Source: CAVYUC01 sp963771595 (lineage in GTDB: Bacteria > Bacteroidota > Bacteroidia > Bacteroidales > Prolixibacteraceae). Taken from it: a stretch of 64,000 bases of DNA. The first letter of the stretch is position 1, and every line of letters starts with the position of its first letter. A program made the position numbers and the translations under genes. Shown here piece after piece: positions 1 to 7,607 of the stretch. A model generated the notes under the pieces. It was not told the DNA's origin and did not search any database. It saw only the letters and a list, made by a program, of their open reading frames with translations. The stretch spans positions 186,001 through 250,000 of the forward strand of contig CAVYUC010000007.1 in assembly GCA_963771595.1 (NCBI GenBank), given 5' to 3'.

Positions 1-404
1 TCAATAGTCACAACCATTATCGTTCTGAAAGCCGGATCATTGATGATGTTTAAACTCGTATTAAGTGCTTTTTCCGGATCTTCAATTCTGCCTAAAAACG
101 ATTCAACTATTGCTGTATCCACTTCAATGATTTGATGAGGAACCTGGCCATGTGCCTGCTGATGCATTCTGATGATTGCATTTTCGTCGGGTGCTTCCAC
201 CAGGCAAAAGGCTGTTTTTCGGCTATCGTCGAACCAATAAGTTAACCCACGGCATCCGAATTTGTGCTGAATTTTTAAATCTTCCTGGTGTATTTGAGCA
301 ACAATTTCGGCAGTTACCGCTTCGGAAACGTCGTGACGATCCATATATATTGGCATATCCTTAGATTTATTTAAAGAGATAAACAGATTTACTGTTTCAC
401 TCAT
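1..404 (-). CDS. DUF4242 (nickel-binding-like) domain protein, partial
   Basis: This reverse-strand gene runs off the left edge of the window. It is not a long closed reading frame here, so it has to be read by hand: it begins MSETVNLFISLNKSKDMPIYMDRHDVSEA. An in-frame TGA lies three codons upstream of the ATG at 404. An internal ATG at 356 (MPIYMDRH) is the usual family start and is an equally good candidate. Residues 17-110 match the DUF4242 (SCO4226 nickel-binding) family: YMDRHDV, HQEDLKIQ, KFGCRGLTYWFD, AFCLVEAP, AHGQVPHQIIEVD. The line then continues SFLGRIEDPEKALN and DPAFRTIMVV, so the protein carries a further domain beyond the window. Related Bacteroidota proteins are often fused to a cyclase or regulatory domain (from memory, not visible here). 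Function unknown; a cytosolic sensor or regulator is a guess. Confidence 0.7.
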   Translation of the reverse strand, partial: MSETVNLFISLNKSKDMPIYMDRHDVSEAVTAEIVAQIHQEDLKIQHKFGCRGLTYWFDDSRKTAFCLVEAPDENAIIRMHQQAHGQVPHQIIEVDTAIVESFLGRIEDPEKALNTSLNIINDPAFRTIMVVTI

Positions 405-480
405 GCAGAATCATAAACAACCGTATTGTTTGTTTGTTGTAATCCGGCGGTTTCTGTTTGTTCCAAATCTATTATCCCTG

Positions 481-644
481 TTAATTAATAGTAGTTTTTG
501 GATTTTTAAGCACTTTTGGTATATCGGCTGGTGAACCAGATGACAGCGCGGTTAATAAAAACGCATCAACAGTTTGGTCGGCATTGAAATCAACTTCAAT
601 AGTTCCGTCATCTTTGAATTCAATGTCAACCGGTGTCCGGCTGA
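481..644 (-). pseudogene. Gene remnant, C-terminal fragment of about 54 codons
   Basis: On the reverse strand an open stretch without any start codon runs from a TGA at 645-647 to a TAA at 481-483. It reads SRTPVDIEFKDDGTIEVDF followed by NADQTVDAFLLTALSSGSP and ends KVLKNPKTTIN. The composition is protein-like (acidic beta-strand-like segments, no low complexity), but the ORF is too short and startless, so it looks like the surviving 3' end of a decayed or truncated gene. The rest of the 405-821 gap shows no other coding potential. I do not recognise the family. Confidence 0.35.
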
Positions 645-821
645 ATCATTCTAACTCATCTCCCTTCAGGTTATTTTGATGAGTTTTTCGAGCAAAGGAA
701 AATCGTGAAAAAAGGCAAAAGTCAACAATTAGAACAAATTCAATTTTTTATTCGTTTTGCAGTAGTTTTTTTGGTTCAAAGTCCGCTGTTTTCCTTTTTA
801 TATGACAATATTCCCACTTTG

Positions 822-1928
822 TCAGTTTGTATGCTTCTGAAAAAATGAAATCAAAATTTCTGATAATCTTTCAGGATTTTCAATTGCCGGACAATGTCCA
901 ACTCCGGGTAAAATGTGCAATTCTTTTTTTTCATTTGGTAAAACTGAGAGTGCATTGTAAATTAATGCGGCATGTCCCAATCCAACCACATAATCTTTAT
1001 CTCCCTGAACGACAATCGTTGGTGTTGTAATCTGACTTAATTCCGGTTCAATATTGATATTGTTGTATGACGGGTTATTTCGGAAAGCGGTGTTAACAAT
1101 TTCAGCTTTTTCTCCCAATTGCGCATATTCTTCAGGTGTATAATGCATTAGTTGAAGCAAAGCAGAATCCTGTATTACATCGTTGAAGGAGATAATTCTT
1201 GCAGTATCAGCAAAATATGCGTTGAAGCCGAGTTGCGCCGGAACTACATGTTTCATCCAGTTAACATCGGTATGGAATTGTGCGAAATCGCTGTTTTTTA
1301 TCCGCTCCAATTCTGTTACGATATTCTCCAACTCCATTTTTTGTTCTGCGGAAATGCCAGTTTGCAGTATTTCTTTTGCTTTGTTCATTTCAAAATTTAT
1401 GAGCGAGAGATTTTGGTAACTGCTGTTAACTTTTCCGTCAATACTGGCATAGGCATTTACTTTATTTTGGTTCTTCAGCAGATAAAGAAAACCATACATG
1501 CCTCCCCATGAAGTTCCCATCAGTGCAACCTGTTTTTTATGATATCGGCTGAGAAGATTATCAATTACAATATCCAAATCTTCAACATACTGCTCCATGG
1601 TTAACCGGGATGTATCGGCGCATTCCAACGATTTTCCGCAACCGCGCTGATCGAGATAAGCAATCAGAAATTTGTCTTCCAAATAGTGCCCCATCAATTT
1701 GATATCGATTCCTGAATATCCTCCCGGACCACCATGTAAATTAATTATCAACGGTTTTTCAGGATTCCCCCGAACCCGAACATAAAGTTGAGATTCAGGG
1801 ACATCAACATTTATTTCCTGATCAACATTTTTTACAGAAGGTCGTTCATTGCACGAAATAATTGACATTCCTGCAATCCACATAAATAAAAGAAACTTTA
1901 AGGAAATCCGGTTTACATTAATTTTCAT
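822..1928 (-). CDS. Alpha/beta hydrolase lipoprotein, proline iminopeptidase-like
   Basis: A 368-residue alpha/beta-hydrolase with a lipoprotein signal peptide: hydrophobic residues 9-25 end in the lipobox MSIIS-C26, so it is probably anchored to an envelope membrane. The oxyanion-hole motif HGGPGG (65-70) and the nucleophile elbow GTSWGG (Ser140) are those of the S33 prolyl-aminopeptidase family. DQRGCGKS (93-100) is also typical. The catalytic Asp and His are likely in the GDKDYVVG region (near 310) and GVGHCP (near 345). Such enzymes remove N-terminal residues from peptides or hydrolyse small esters and amides; the substrate cannot be read from the sequence. It is a single gene. About 108 bp separate it from the next gene upstream. 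Confidence 0.85.
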   Translation of the reverse strand: MKINVNRISLKFLLFMWIAGMSIISCNERPSVKNVDQEINVDVPESQLYVRVRGNPEKPLIINLHGGPGGYSGIDIKLMGHYLEDKFLIAYLDQRGCGKSLECADTSRLTMEQYVEDLDIVIDNLLSRYHKKQVALMGTSWGGMYGFLYLLKNQNKVNAYASIDGKVNSSYQNLSLINFEMNKAKEILQTGISAEQKMELENIVTELERIKNSDFAQFHTDVNWMKHVVPAQLGFNAYFADTARIISFNDVIQDSALLQLMHYTPEEYAQLGEKAEIVNTAFRNNPSYNNINIEPELSQITTPTIVVQGDKDYVVGLGHAALIYNALSVLPNEKKELHILPGVGHCPAIENPERLSEILISFFQKHTN

Positions 1929-2036
1929 TTTTGGTCAGTTTTCGAACGGAATCATTGTTTACCGTAAAATTTTGATTTTAACAGGATTAAAAATAGCAAA
2001 CCCTTTTGGCTTTACAAAGCAGAAGCACAAAGTTTT

Positions 2037-2831
2037 TCAATGTACAAGAGGCACAGTAACTACATTTTCCGTTTTTGCTTTCAGCTTTTTAATTTTATCG
2101 CGAACAGAACCCAGCTCTCCCAACCGGATGCCAAAAAGCAGCAGTTTTATCCTCCACCCGGGATTGGTAATTAATTCGGTTTTTTGAACCACTTTTAAAT
2201 CGCGGCCGGCAATTTGCGCAGGCTGGTCTTCCTGCGAAAACGGAGCAAGTTGTTTTGCAAATTCCCAGGCGCCGTCGCGGGCAATCTCCATGCTGAAATC
2301 CACCAGCAGGTTATCCAGCTTTCCTGTTTTAGACAGGATTTTCTTCAGCGTTGGCCAAATCACCGACAAGTTATTTTGAACTTCCTCCACCAGTGACGAC
2401 AGGATTTCGTTGATTCTGTAAAAGTCGTTTTTAAGGAGCAGGATATTTTTTCCCCTTGAAACTTCGGCCGCAGCCACCGCAAGATCGAGGTTGATGTGCG
2501 CATTCATTCCCAGTAATAAATGCTGCAATACCACCGGCCAATACTGTTTTGAAAAGGAAAAAGGTTTTTCCCAAGACTGCGCAACTGTCTTATTTTCCTG
2601 CCAGTCATAATAGGCATCAATATATTTTTTGGCAAATGCAACGTCCAATTGTTCCATCCGGGCGCAATCGTCAAAGTTTCCGGCTTCAATTTCTTCTTTT
2701 ACTTTTTGGGTAACCCGCAGATAAAGCACAGCAAAATACCCCAGCGGATCACCTTTTATTTCCGATTCAACTATTATCTTATCCAAAACCAGGATTACAT
2801 CGTCGATTGTGTTAATTTTTATCCGGTACAT
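2037..2831 (-). CDS. DUF5995 family protein
   Basis: A 264-residue protein of the DUF5995 family, which is common in Bacteroidota and actinobacteria and has no assigned function. Recognisable features are the GYFAVLYLRVTQKV segment near 30-45, the conserved block LLGMNAHINLDLAVAA near 106-121 and a C-terminal helix with basic residues. No signal peptide or membrane segment is seen, so it is probably cytosolic. Its start at 2831 is 158 bp from the divergent mutS2 start, so the two share an intergenic promoter region. The function is not known. Confidence 0.75.
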   Translation of the reverse strand: MYRIKINTIDDVILVLDKIIVESEIKGDPLGYFAVLYLRVTQKVKEEIEAGNFDDCARMEQLDVAFAKKYIDAYYDWQENKTVAQSWEKPFSFSKQYWPVVLQHLLLGMNAHINLDLAVAAAEVSRGKNILLLKNDFYRINEILSSLVEEVQNNLSVIWPTLKKILSKTGKLDNLLVDFSMEIARDGAWEFAKQLAPFSQEDQPAQIAGRDLKVVQKTELITNPGWRIKLLLFGIRLGELGSVRDKIKKLKAKTENVVTVPLVH

Positions 2832-2960
2832 CTGTAAAAAGGTATAGTTTTCAGAATGTAAACAGTTTAAAACGAAAAAGAGTTGCGAAAATTAAATTTT
2901 GTGCGGCAACAACATCTGTTTAACCTCAATTTTTATCCTGCGACTTTAAACATCTTTCCC

Positions 2961-2968
2961 TACTTTTG
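2961..2968 (+). promoter_or_regulatory. Bacteroidota-type -7 box of mutS2
   Basis: TACTTTTG at this position fits the TAnnTTTG -7 element of the Bacteroidota housekeeping sigma factor and lies about 21 bp ahead of the mutS2 ATG at 2990. No convincing -33 TTTG partner is visible. Confidence 0.5.
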
Positions 2969-2989
2969 CATCAAAATTAAAGTTAAACA

Positions 2990-5482
2990 ATGCAAGGTAT
3001 TTATCCTGAAAATTTTGAGTTGAAAGTGGGTTTTAACCGGATTCGTGAAATGCTTCAAAACAAATGTTTAAGCATTATGGGAAAGGAATGGGTGGAAGAA
3101 ATGCATTTTCAGGACGAGTACGAAACCATCGTTACCCAGCTGGGAGAAGTGAATGAATTTTGCCGCATTGTTCGTGAAACCGAAAATTTTCCGGCCAGCC
3201 ATTTTTACGATTTACGTGAAGCGTTTCAAAAAATCAGGATTGAGGGCCGTTTTTTGGAAGCTTCCGAATTGTATGATTTGAAGCGTTCACTTGAATCGGT
3301 GCGTGCCATTGTACTTTTTTTCCAAAAACAGGAAGACGCAGCTTTTCCGTTACTGAAAAGCAAAACTGCAGGGGTTCAGGTTTTCCCTTACATTTATGAC
3401 CGCATCGATTCCATTTTAAACAAGCTGGGGCAAATTCGTGACAATGCATCCTCCGAGCTGGCACATATACGGCGAAGCATTAGTTCTATGCAGTCGGGCA
3501 TGTCGAAACGGCTGCATGCGATTTTAAAGCAGGCGCAAAAAGACGGGCTGGTGGAAGAAGATGCATCGGTTGCCATTCGCGATGGCCGGGCGGTCATTCC
3601 GGTTACTTCAGCCAATAAAAGAAAAATTAAAGGCATTGTTTACGATGAATCGGCAACAGGTAAAACTTCGTATGTTGAGCCGAATGAAATCGTGGAAATG
3701 AATAACGAAATCCGCGAACTGGAATATGCCGAACGACGGGAAATTATTAAAATTCTTACACAGTTTTCAAATGATATCCGGCCTTACCTGGATGATTTAA
3801 TGTATTCCTGGGAATTTCTGGGAGAAATCGATTTTATTCGTTCAAAAACATTGCTGTCCATTGAATTTGGCGCCATCTTTCCCGATTTTTCAGAAGAAAC
3901 CATTATCGATTGGCAACAGGCTGTTCATCCCCTGCTGATGCAATCGCTGAGAAAAGAGAACCGCAAAATTGTTCCGCTCGATATTTTACTGTCCAAAGAA
4001 AAACATATCCTGCTGATTTCCGGGCCGAATGCAGGCGGAAAATCCGTGTGCCTGAAAACCGTAGGTTTGTTGCAGTACATGCTGCAATGCGGGCTTTTAA
4101 TCCCAGTGAGGGAAGGAAGTAAAACCGGAATTTTCAGCCGGTTGTTTATCCATATTGGCGATGAACAATCGTTGGAAAACGATCTGAGCACCTACAGTTC
4201 GCACCTGATGAACATGAAACACATGGTGAAGAACAGCGATGAAAAAACGCTGGTTTTAATTGATGAATTTGGCACAGGAACCGAACCCATGCTGGGAGGC
4301 GCCATTGCTGAAGCTATTCTTGCAAAATTAAACGAACTGCAAACTTTTGGAGTAATCACCACACATTACACTAACCTGAAACATTATGCATCATCGGCCG
4401 AAGGAATTATTAACGGCGCCATGCTTTACGATTCGCAGAACATGAACCCGCTTTTTCAGCTCGAAATGGGGAAACCCGGCAGTTCATTCGCCTTTGAAAT
4501 CGCGCGCAAAATTGGCCTTCCGGAAGAAATTCTGGAAAGGGCAACCGAAAAAGTGGGTAAAAAACATATTGATTTCGACCGCAACCTGCGGCAGATAAAC
4601 CGTGACAAAAGGTACTGGGAAACCAAACGCCAGAAAATAAGGAAGGTGGAAAAAATTCTGGATGAGATGGCTGCCAACTATGAAGCCGAACTGCAGGAGA
4701 CAAAAAAGCTGCGAAAGGAAATTATGAAGAAGGCCAAAGAAGATGCTGATTTATTACTGGCCAATGTTAACAAGCAAATTGAAAATACCATCCAGGAAAT
4801 ACGAAAATCGCAGGCTGAAAAAGAACTTACCAAACGTGCGCGTATTAAACTGACTAAGCTGAAGGAAGAAGTGGCAGAGAAATCCGCAGCAAACGATGAA
4901 CAGATCAACCGTAAAATAGAGAAATTGCGCCAGCGCGAGGAAAAAAGAAACCAGCGCCGTCCGGAAGAATTGGTGAAATCTAAAGTAAAGGAAAAGACAG
5001 AGAAACAGCCGGAATTAAAACCTGGAGATAAAGTGCGCATCGCAGGTCAGAATACCACAGGTGATTTAATTGAACTGAATGAGAAAAATGCGGTGGTGGC
5101 TTTTGGTCAGCTTATTATTACCCTGCCCCGGAACCAGGTGGAACGATTGAGCAACAACGAAGCAAAAAGGCTGGAAAAAAACCGTCCTTCCGGCCGATCG
5201 CAACTTGCAGGAAATTTCTCGGAACGACGGCTTTCCTTTAAACCCGAAATAGATATCCGGGGCCAGCGCGTTGAGGAAGCCCTCTCTAAAATCCAGGAAT
5301 TCATTGACGAAGCCATTATGTTTGAAGCCGGCCAGCTTCGTATTCTTCATGGTAAAGGCTATGGAATTTTAAAGGAAACCATCCGCGATTACCTGAAAGC
5401 AGAACCAATGGTCCGCAATTTTAAAGACGAACATGTAGATTTTGGAGGCGCGGGAATTACTGTGGTGAACCTAGCACTATAG
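2990..5482 (+). CDS. mutS2: MutS2 endonuclease / ribosome-rescue ATPase
   Basis: An 830-residue MutS2. Order of domains: an N-terminal clamp/lever region (about 1-300), an ABC-type ATPase with Walker A GPNAGGKS (about 345-352) and Walker B LVLIDEFGTGTEP (about 418-430), a long charged coiled coil (about 510-660), a KOW-like segment (KPGDKVRI, about 676) and a C-terminal Smr domain starting IDIRGQRVEEAL with the HGKG loop (near 785). MutS2 proteins suppress recombination, and in Firmicutes they split collided ribosomes; the Smr domain is the nuclease part. The length matches the family. The start follows a TAnnTTTG box and is divergent from the DUF5995 gene. It ends 6 bp before the convergent DUF2442 gene. 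Confidence 0.95.
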   Translation: MQGIYPENFELKVGFNRIREMLQNKCLSIMGKEWVEEMHFQDEYETIVTQLGEVNEFCRIVRETENFPASHFYDLREAFQKIRIEGRFLEASELYDLKRSLESVRAIVLFFQKQEDAAFPLLKSKTAGVQVFPYIYDRIDSILNKLGQIRDNASSELAHIRRSISSMQSGMSKRLHAILKQAQKDGLVEEDASVAIRDGRAVIPVTSANKRKIKGIVYDESATGKTSYVEPNEIVEMNNEIRELEYAERREIIKILTQFSNDIRPYLDDLMYSWEFLGEIDFIRSKTLLSIEFGAIFPDFSEETIIDWQQAVHPLLMQSLRKENRKIVPLDILLSKEKHILLISGPNAGGKSVCLKTVGLLQYMLQCGLLIPVREGSKTGIFSRLFIHIGDEQSLENDLSTYSSHLMNMKHMVKNSDEKTLVLIDEFGTGTEPMLGGAIAEAILAKLNELQTFGVITTHYTNLKHYASSAEGIINGAMLYDSQNMNPLFQLEMGKPGSSFAFEIARKIGLPEEILERATEKVGKKHIDFDRNLRQINRDKRYWETKRQKIRKVEKILDEMAANYEAELQETKKLRKEIMKKAKEDADLLLANVNKQIENTIQEIRKSQAEKELTKRARIKLTKLKEEVAEKSAANDEQINRKIEKLRQREEKRNQRRPEELVKSKVKEKTEKQPELKPGDKVRIAGQNTTGDLIELNEKNAVVAFGQLIITLPRNQVERLSNNEAKRLEKNRPSGRSQLAGNFSERRLSFKPEIDIRGQRVEEALSKIQEFIDEAIMFEAGQLRILHGKGYGILKETIRDYLKAEPMVRNFKDEHVDFGGAGITVVNLAL

Positions 5483-5488
5483 CATTTA

Positions 5489-5761
5489 TTACAAAACAAG
5501 CATATCCATCATTATAAAATTCTGGGTGTATTCCCTGCTTTTCAGATAAAGTACTTCTGAAGAAAAATCCATCTGGTTTTTCCACTGAACAGCTCCATCT
5601 TTAATGGATACCGATTTAAAAAAACCCGGCGATTTCAGTTCTTTAAATGCCTCACTTTTCAAGTAGGGTTTTACATCGAAGATGCGGTTTTCCCCGTTTT
5701 CAAAATTTAACAAGAGCTGGTAATTTCTTTTAGGTTTTACTGATTTTACTTTAGGTAACAT
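5489..5761 (-). CDS. DUF2442 domain protein
   Basis: A 90-residue protein: MLPKVKSVKPKRNYQLLL, then ENGENRIFDVKPYL and FKSVSIKDGAVQW, which is the DUF2442 pattern. DUF2442 proteins are small, often single-domain and sometimes partnered with DUF4160 toxin-antitoxin-like genes; no DUF4160 partner is present here. It lies 18 bp downstream of phhB on the same strand and is probably cotranscribed with it. Function unknown. Confidence 0.75.
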   Translation of the reverse strand: MLPKVKSVKPKRNYQLLLNFENGENRIFDVKPYLKSEAFKELKSPGFFKSVSIKDGAVQWKNQMDFSSEVLYLKSREYTQNFIMMDMLVL

Positions 5762-5779
5762 GGCGTATTATTTTAGGTT

Positions 5780-6103
5780 TTAAATCTCTTCAATTTTGGC
5801 AGCCATAATAAAATCATTTTCCGACAGGCCGCCAATGGCGTGCGTGGTTAACTCCACTTCCACATTGTTGTAGTGAATGCACAAATCGGGATGATGCTGT
5901 TCCTGTTCAGCAATGATTGCAATATTTTGTGCAAATGCCATCCCTCTTTTGAAGTTTTCAAATGGAAACCTGCTCTTGATTTTTTTATTATCCACAACTT
6001 CCCATTCATTCTTTAACTGCCCCGCCAAATTATTGACCCGATCCCTTTGTAAAGGATTTTCTTTTCCACTGCAGGGTTCACATTTTTTTTCCTTTAAAAG
6101 CAT
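5780..6103 (-). CDS. phhB: 4a-hydroxytetrahydrobiopterin dehydratase (PCD/DCoH)
   Basis: A 107-residue pterin-4a-carbinolamine dehydratase. It regenerates the pterin cofactor of aromatic amino-acid hydroxylases by dehydrating 4a-hydroxytetrahydrobiopterin. The catalytic signature EQEQHHPDLCIHYNNVEV carries the two adjacent histidines and the HPD motif, followed by TTHAIGGLSENDF, the usual C-terminal block. The N-terminus has a CEPC pair, common in the bacterial branch of the family. No phenylalanine hydroxylase is seen in the window, so a role in molybdopterin metabolism or as an accessory protein cannot be excluded. It is the first gene of a pair with the DUF2442 gene and is preceded by a -24/-12-like box. 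Confidence 0.93.
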   Translation of the reverse strand: MLLKEKKCEPCSGKENPLQRDRVNNLAGQLKNEWEVVDNKKIKSRFPFENFKRGMAFAQNIAIIAEQEQHHPDLCIHYNNVEVELTTHAIGGLSENDFIMAAKIEEI

Positions 6104-6153
6104 AAAATGAGATTTTAGATGATTTCAGTTTGATTTTAGATTCATGGCTGAAT

Positions 6154-6169
6154 TGAAAAGAATATGCCA
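6154..6169 (-). promoter_or_regulatory. Sigma-54-like box upstream of phhB
   Basis: Reverse strand TGGCATATTCTTTTCA. TGGCA matches the -24 element of sigma-54 promoters and TTTTCA sits where the -12 element TTGCA should be. It ends about 50 bp before the phhB ATG. The same arrangement appears at 25859, 42427 and 44028. Confidence 0.4.
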
Positions 6170-6389
6170 AATTATTTCCGGCAGAAGATAAAACAGACAA
6201 ACAGCAGCAAATGTGCAGGTTAAATTTTTCCGGCTGAACACCATTTTTCATCAATCTGGGGATTTTGTACCCACAACATGGGGATGAATTCTACAAATAA
6301 ACGGGGAATGAAAACCAACCTTCCTTTTAAAAACCTGTTGTTCAGTAAACCGGATGTAAAATCAGCATCGGTTTTTCTGTTTCGAAATC

Positions 6390-6404
6390 TGGCATATTAT
6401 TGGA
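6390..6404 (+). promoter_or_regulatory. Sigma-54-like box, short-spacer form
   Basis: TGGCATATTATTGGA followed by AT, about 40 bp ahead of the ATG at 6445. It resembles the boxes ahead of the two PRC-barrel genes (TGGCACATTTTTGCA and TGGCACATTTTTACA). Spacing between GG and the -12 pair is 9 nt, one less than the canonical 10, so sigma-54 use is uncertain. Confidence 0.3.
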
Positions 6405-6444
6405 ATTAACTGGTAGACAAATAGAAATTAATAAATGAAATAAT

Positions 6445-6801
6445 ATGAAACTACAGGAATTAAAAAGAAATCTGGAAATACGACTGGCTGATGTGAAAGA
6501 AAAAATAGCGGAAGTGGAAAAAGCGCTTCAGAAACAGGAACATCCATCGGAAGCATTAAAAGATGTTCACCGGCACCTGAAAAAACTATACGAAGACATT
6601 ATTTTACAATATGATCAGCTGGATGCAATGGAAACAGAAGAGCATTATGAAAACACTGACATGGAAAAAAATGTTTATGCCAATCTTGAATCATTCGACG
6701 CCGCTTTTACAAAAGCAGGCTCATTAATTGGCGATCGCGAATTTAACACCAGAAGCCGAAGTCATTCCGTTGATTTTAAAAATCCACACCGTACGGAATA
6801 A
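6445..6801 (+). CDS. Small coiled-coil protein, hypothetical
   Basis: A 118-residue, highly charged, mostly helical protein. Residues 1-75 show heptad-like spacing (LKRNLEIRLADVKEKIAEVEKAL) typical of a coiled coil; the C-terminal 30 residues are less structured (EFNTRSRSHSVDF). There is no signal peptide. I do not recognise a family. A -24/-12-like box lies about 40 bp upstream and a bidirectional terminator lies downstream, which supports a real monocistronic gene. It may belong to the same stress regulon as the PRC-barrel genes (inference from the shared box). Confidence 0.65.
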   Translation: MKLQELKRNLEIRLADVKEKIAEVEKALQKQEHPSEALKDVHRHLKKLYEDIILQYDQLDAMETEEHYENTDMEKNVYANLESFDAAFTKAGSLIGDREFNTRSRSHSVDFKNPHRTE

Positions 6802-6843
6802 AATATCCCCTTTTTGTAAATCTGAATTTGGTTCAGTACTGAA

Positions 6844-6879
6844 AAATTTAACCGTTCCGAAACCGGGACGGTTAAATTT
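6844..6879. terminator. Bidirectional intrinsic terminator
   Basis: Perfect stem AAATTTAACCGT...ACGGTTAAATTT between the convergent genes ending at 6801 and 6912. A/T-rich flanks give a U-tract in both directions. Confidence 0.8.
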
Positions 6880-6911
6880 ATTACAATAGCCTGTTAAATG
6901 TCCATTTTCAT

Positions 6912-7601
6912 CTATTCGAGGTAATAATGATTTTTATGCAACAGGTTTTCATCCAGTTCATAAACCAATGGTTTCCCTGTTGGTATTTCAAGAGCATTGA
7001 TTTCTTCATCGGGAATATTTTCCAGGTGTTTCACCAGCGCCCTCAAACTGTTTCCGTGAGCTGCAATAATTGTTCTCCTGCCGGTTTTTAATGTAGGAAC
7101 AATTTGTTCTGTCCAAAAAGGTAAAAATCGTTTTACCGTATCTTCCAGACTTTCACCCAAAGGCAGTTCATCGTCGGTGAGATGGTCGTATTTTCGCTCA
7201 TTGCCGGGGAAACGTTTATCGGTTTTTTCGAGTTGAGGAGGTTTAATTTTGTAACTGCGCCGCCACTGGTGCACCTGATCTTTGCCATATTTTTCAGCAG
7301 TTTCCTTTTTATTCAGGCCCTGCAAAGCTCCGTAATGGCGTTCATTCAGCCGCCACGATTTTTCCCACGGAATCCACAATTGATCCAACACTTCGAGTGC
7401 ATACCACAACGTTTGCAGCGAACGTTTGAGTAACGAAACGTATGCATAATCGAATTGAAAATCATGATTGGCTAAAATTTTGCCAGCGCTCTTAGCTTCT
7501 TCCACTCCTTTTTCCGAAAGGCCCACATCAGTCCAGCCGGTAAACAGGTTTTCCTTGTTCCAAACACTTTCGCCATGTCGTAATAATACAAGTTTATACA
7601 T
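6912..7601 (-). CDS. gpmA: 2,3-bisphosphoglycerate-dependent phosphoglycerate mutase
   Basis: A 229-residue cofactor-dependent phosphoglycerate mutase interconverting 3- and 2-phosphoglycerate in glycolysis. The phosphohistidine motif is LLRHGESVWNKENLFTGW (His9); other active-site blocks are ERHYGALQGLNK, RSLQT and the second catalytic histidine in AAHGNSLRALVK. Length and motifs match the bacterial dPGM family. It is the last gene of the operon ndh-acn-gpmA, 6 bp after acn, and ends before a bidirectional terminator. Confidence 0.96.
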   Translation of the reverse strand: MYKLVLLRHGESVWNKENLFTGWTDVGLSEKGVEEAKSAGKILANHDFQFDYAYVSLLKRSLQTLWYALEVLDQLWIPWEKSWRLNERHYGALQGLNKKETAEKYGKDQVHQWRRSYKIKPPQLEKTDKRFPGNERKYDHLTDDELPLGESLEDTVKRFLPFWTEQIVPTLKTGRRTIIAAHGNSLRALVKHLENIPDEEINALEIPTGKPLVYELDENLLHKNHYYLE

Positions 7602-7607
7602 ATTGAT

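Larger units (their letters stand above)
6104..6444 (+). other. Divergent intergenic region
   Basis: A 341-bp gap between phhB (reverse) and the small coiled-coil gene (forward). No coding potential is seen. It holds two -24/-12-like boxes facing outwards, at 6154-6169 and 6390-6404. Confidence 0.6.
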
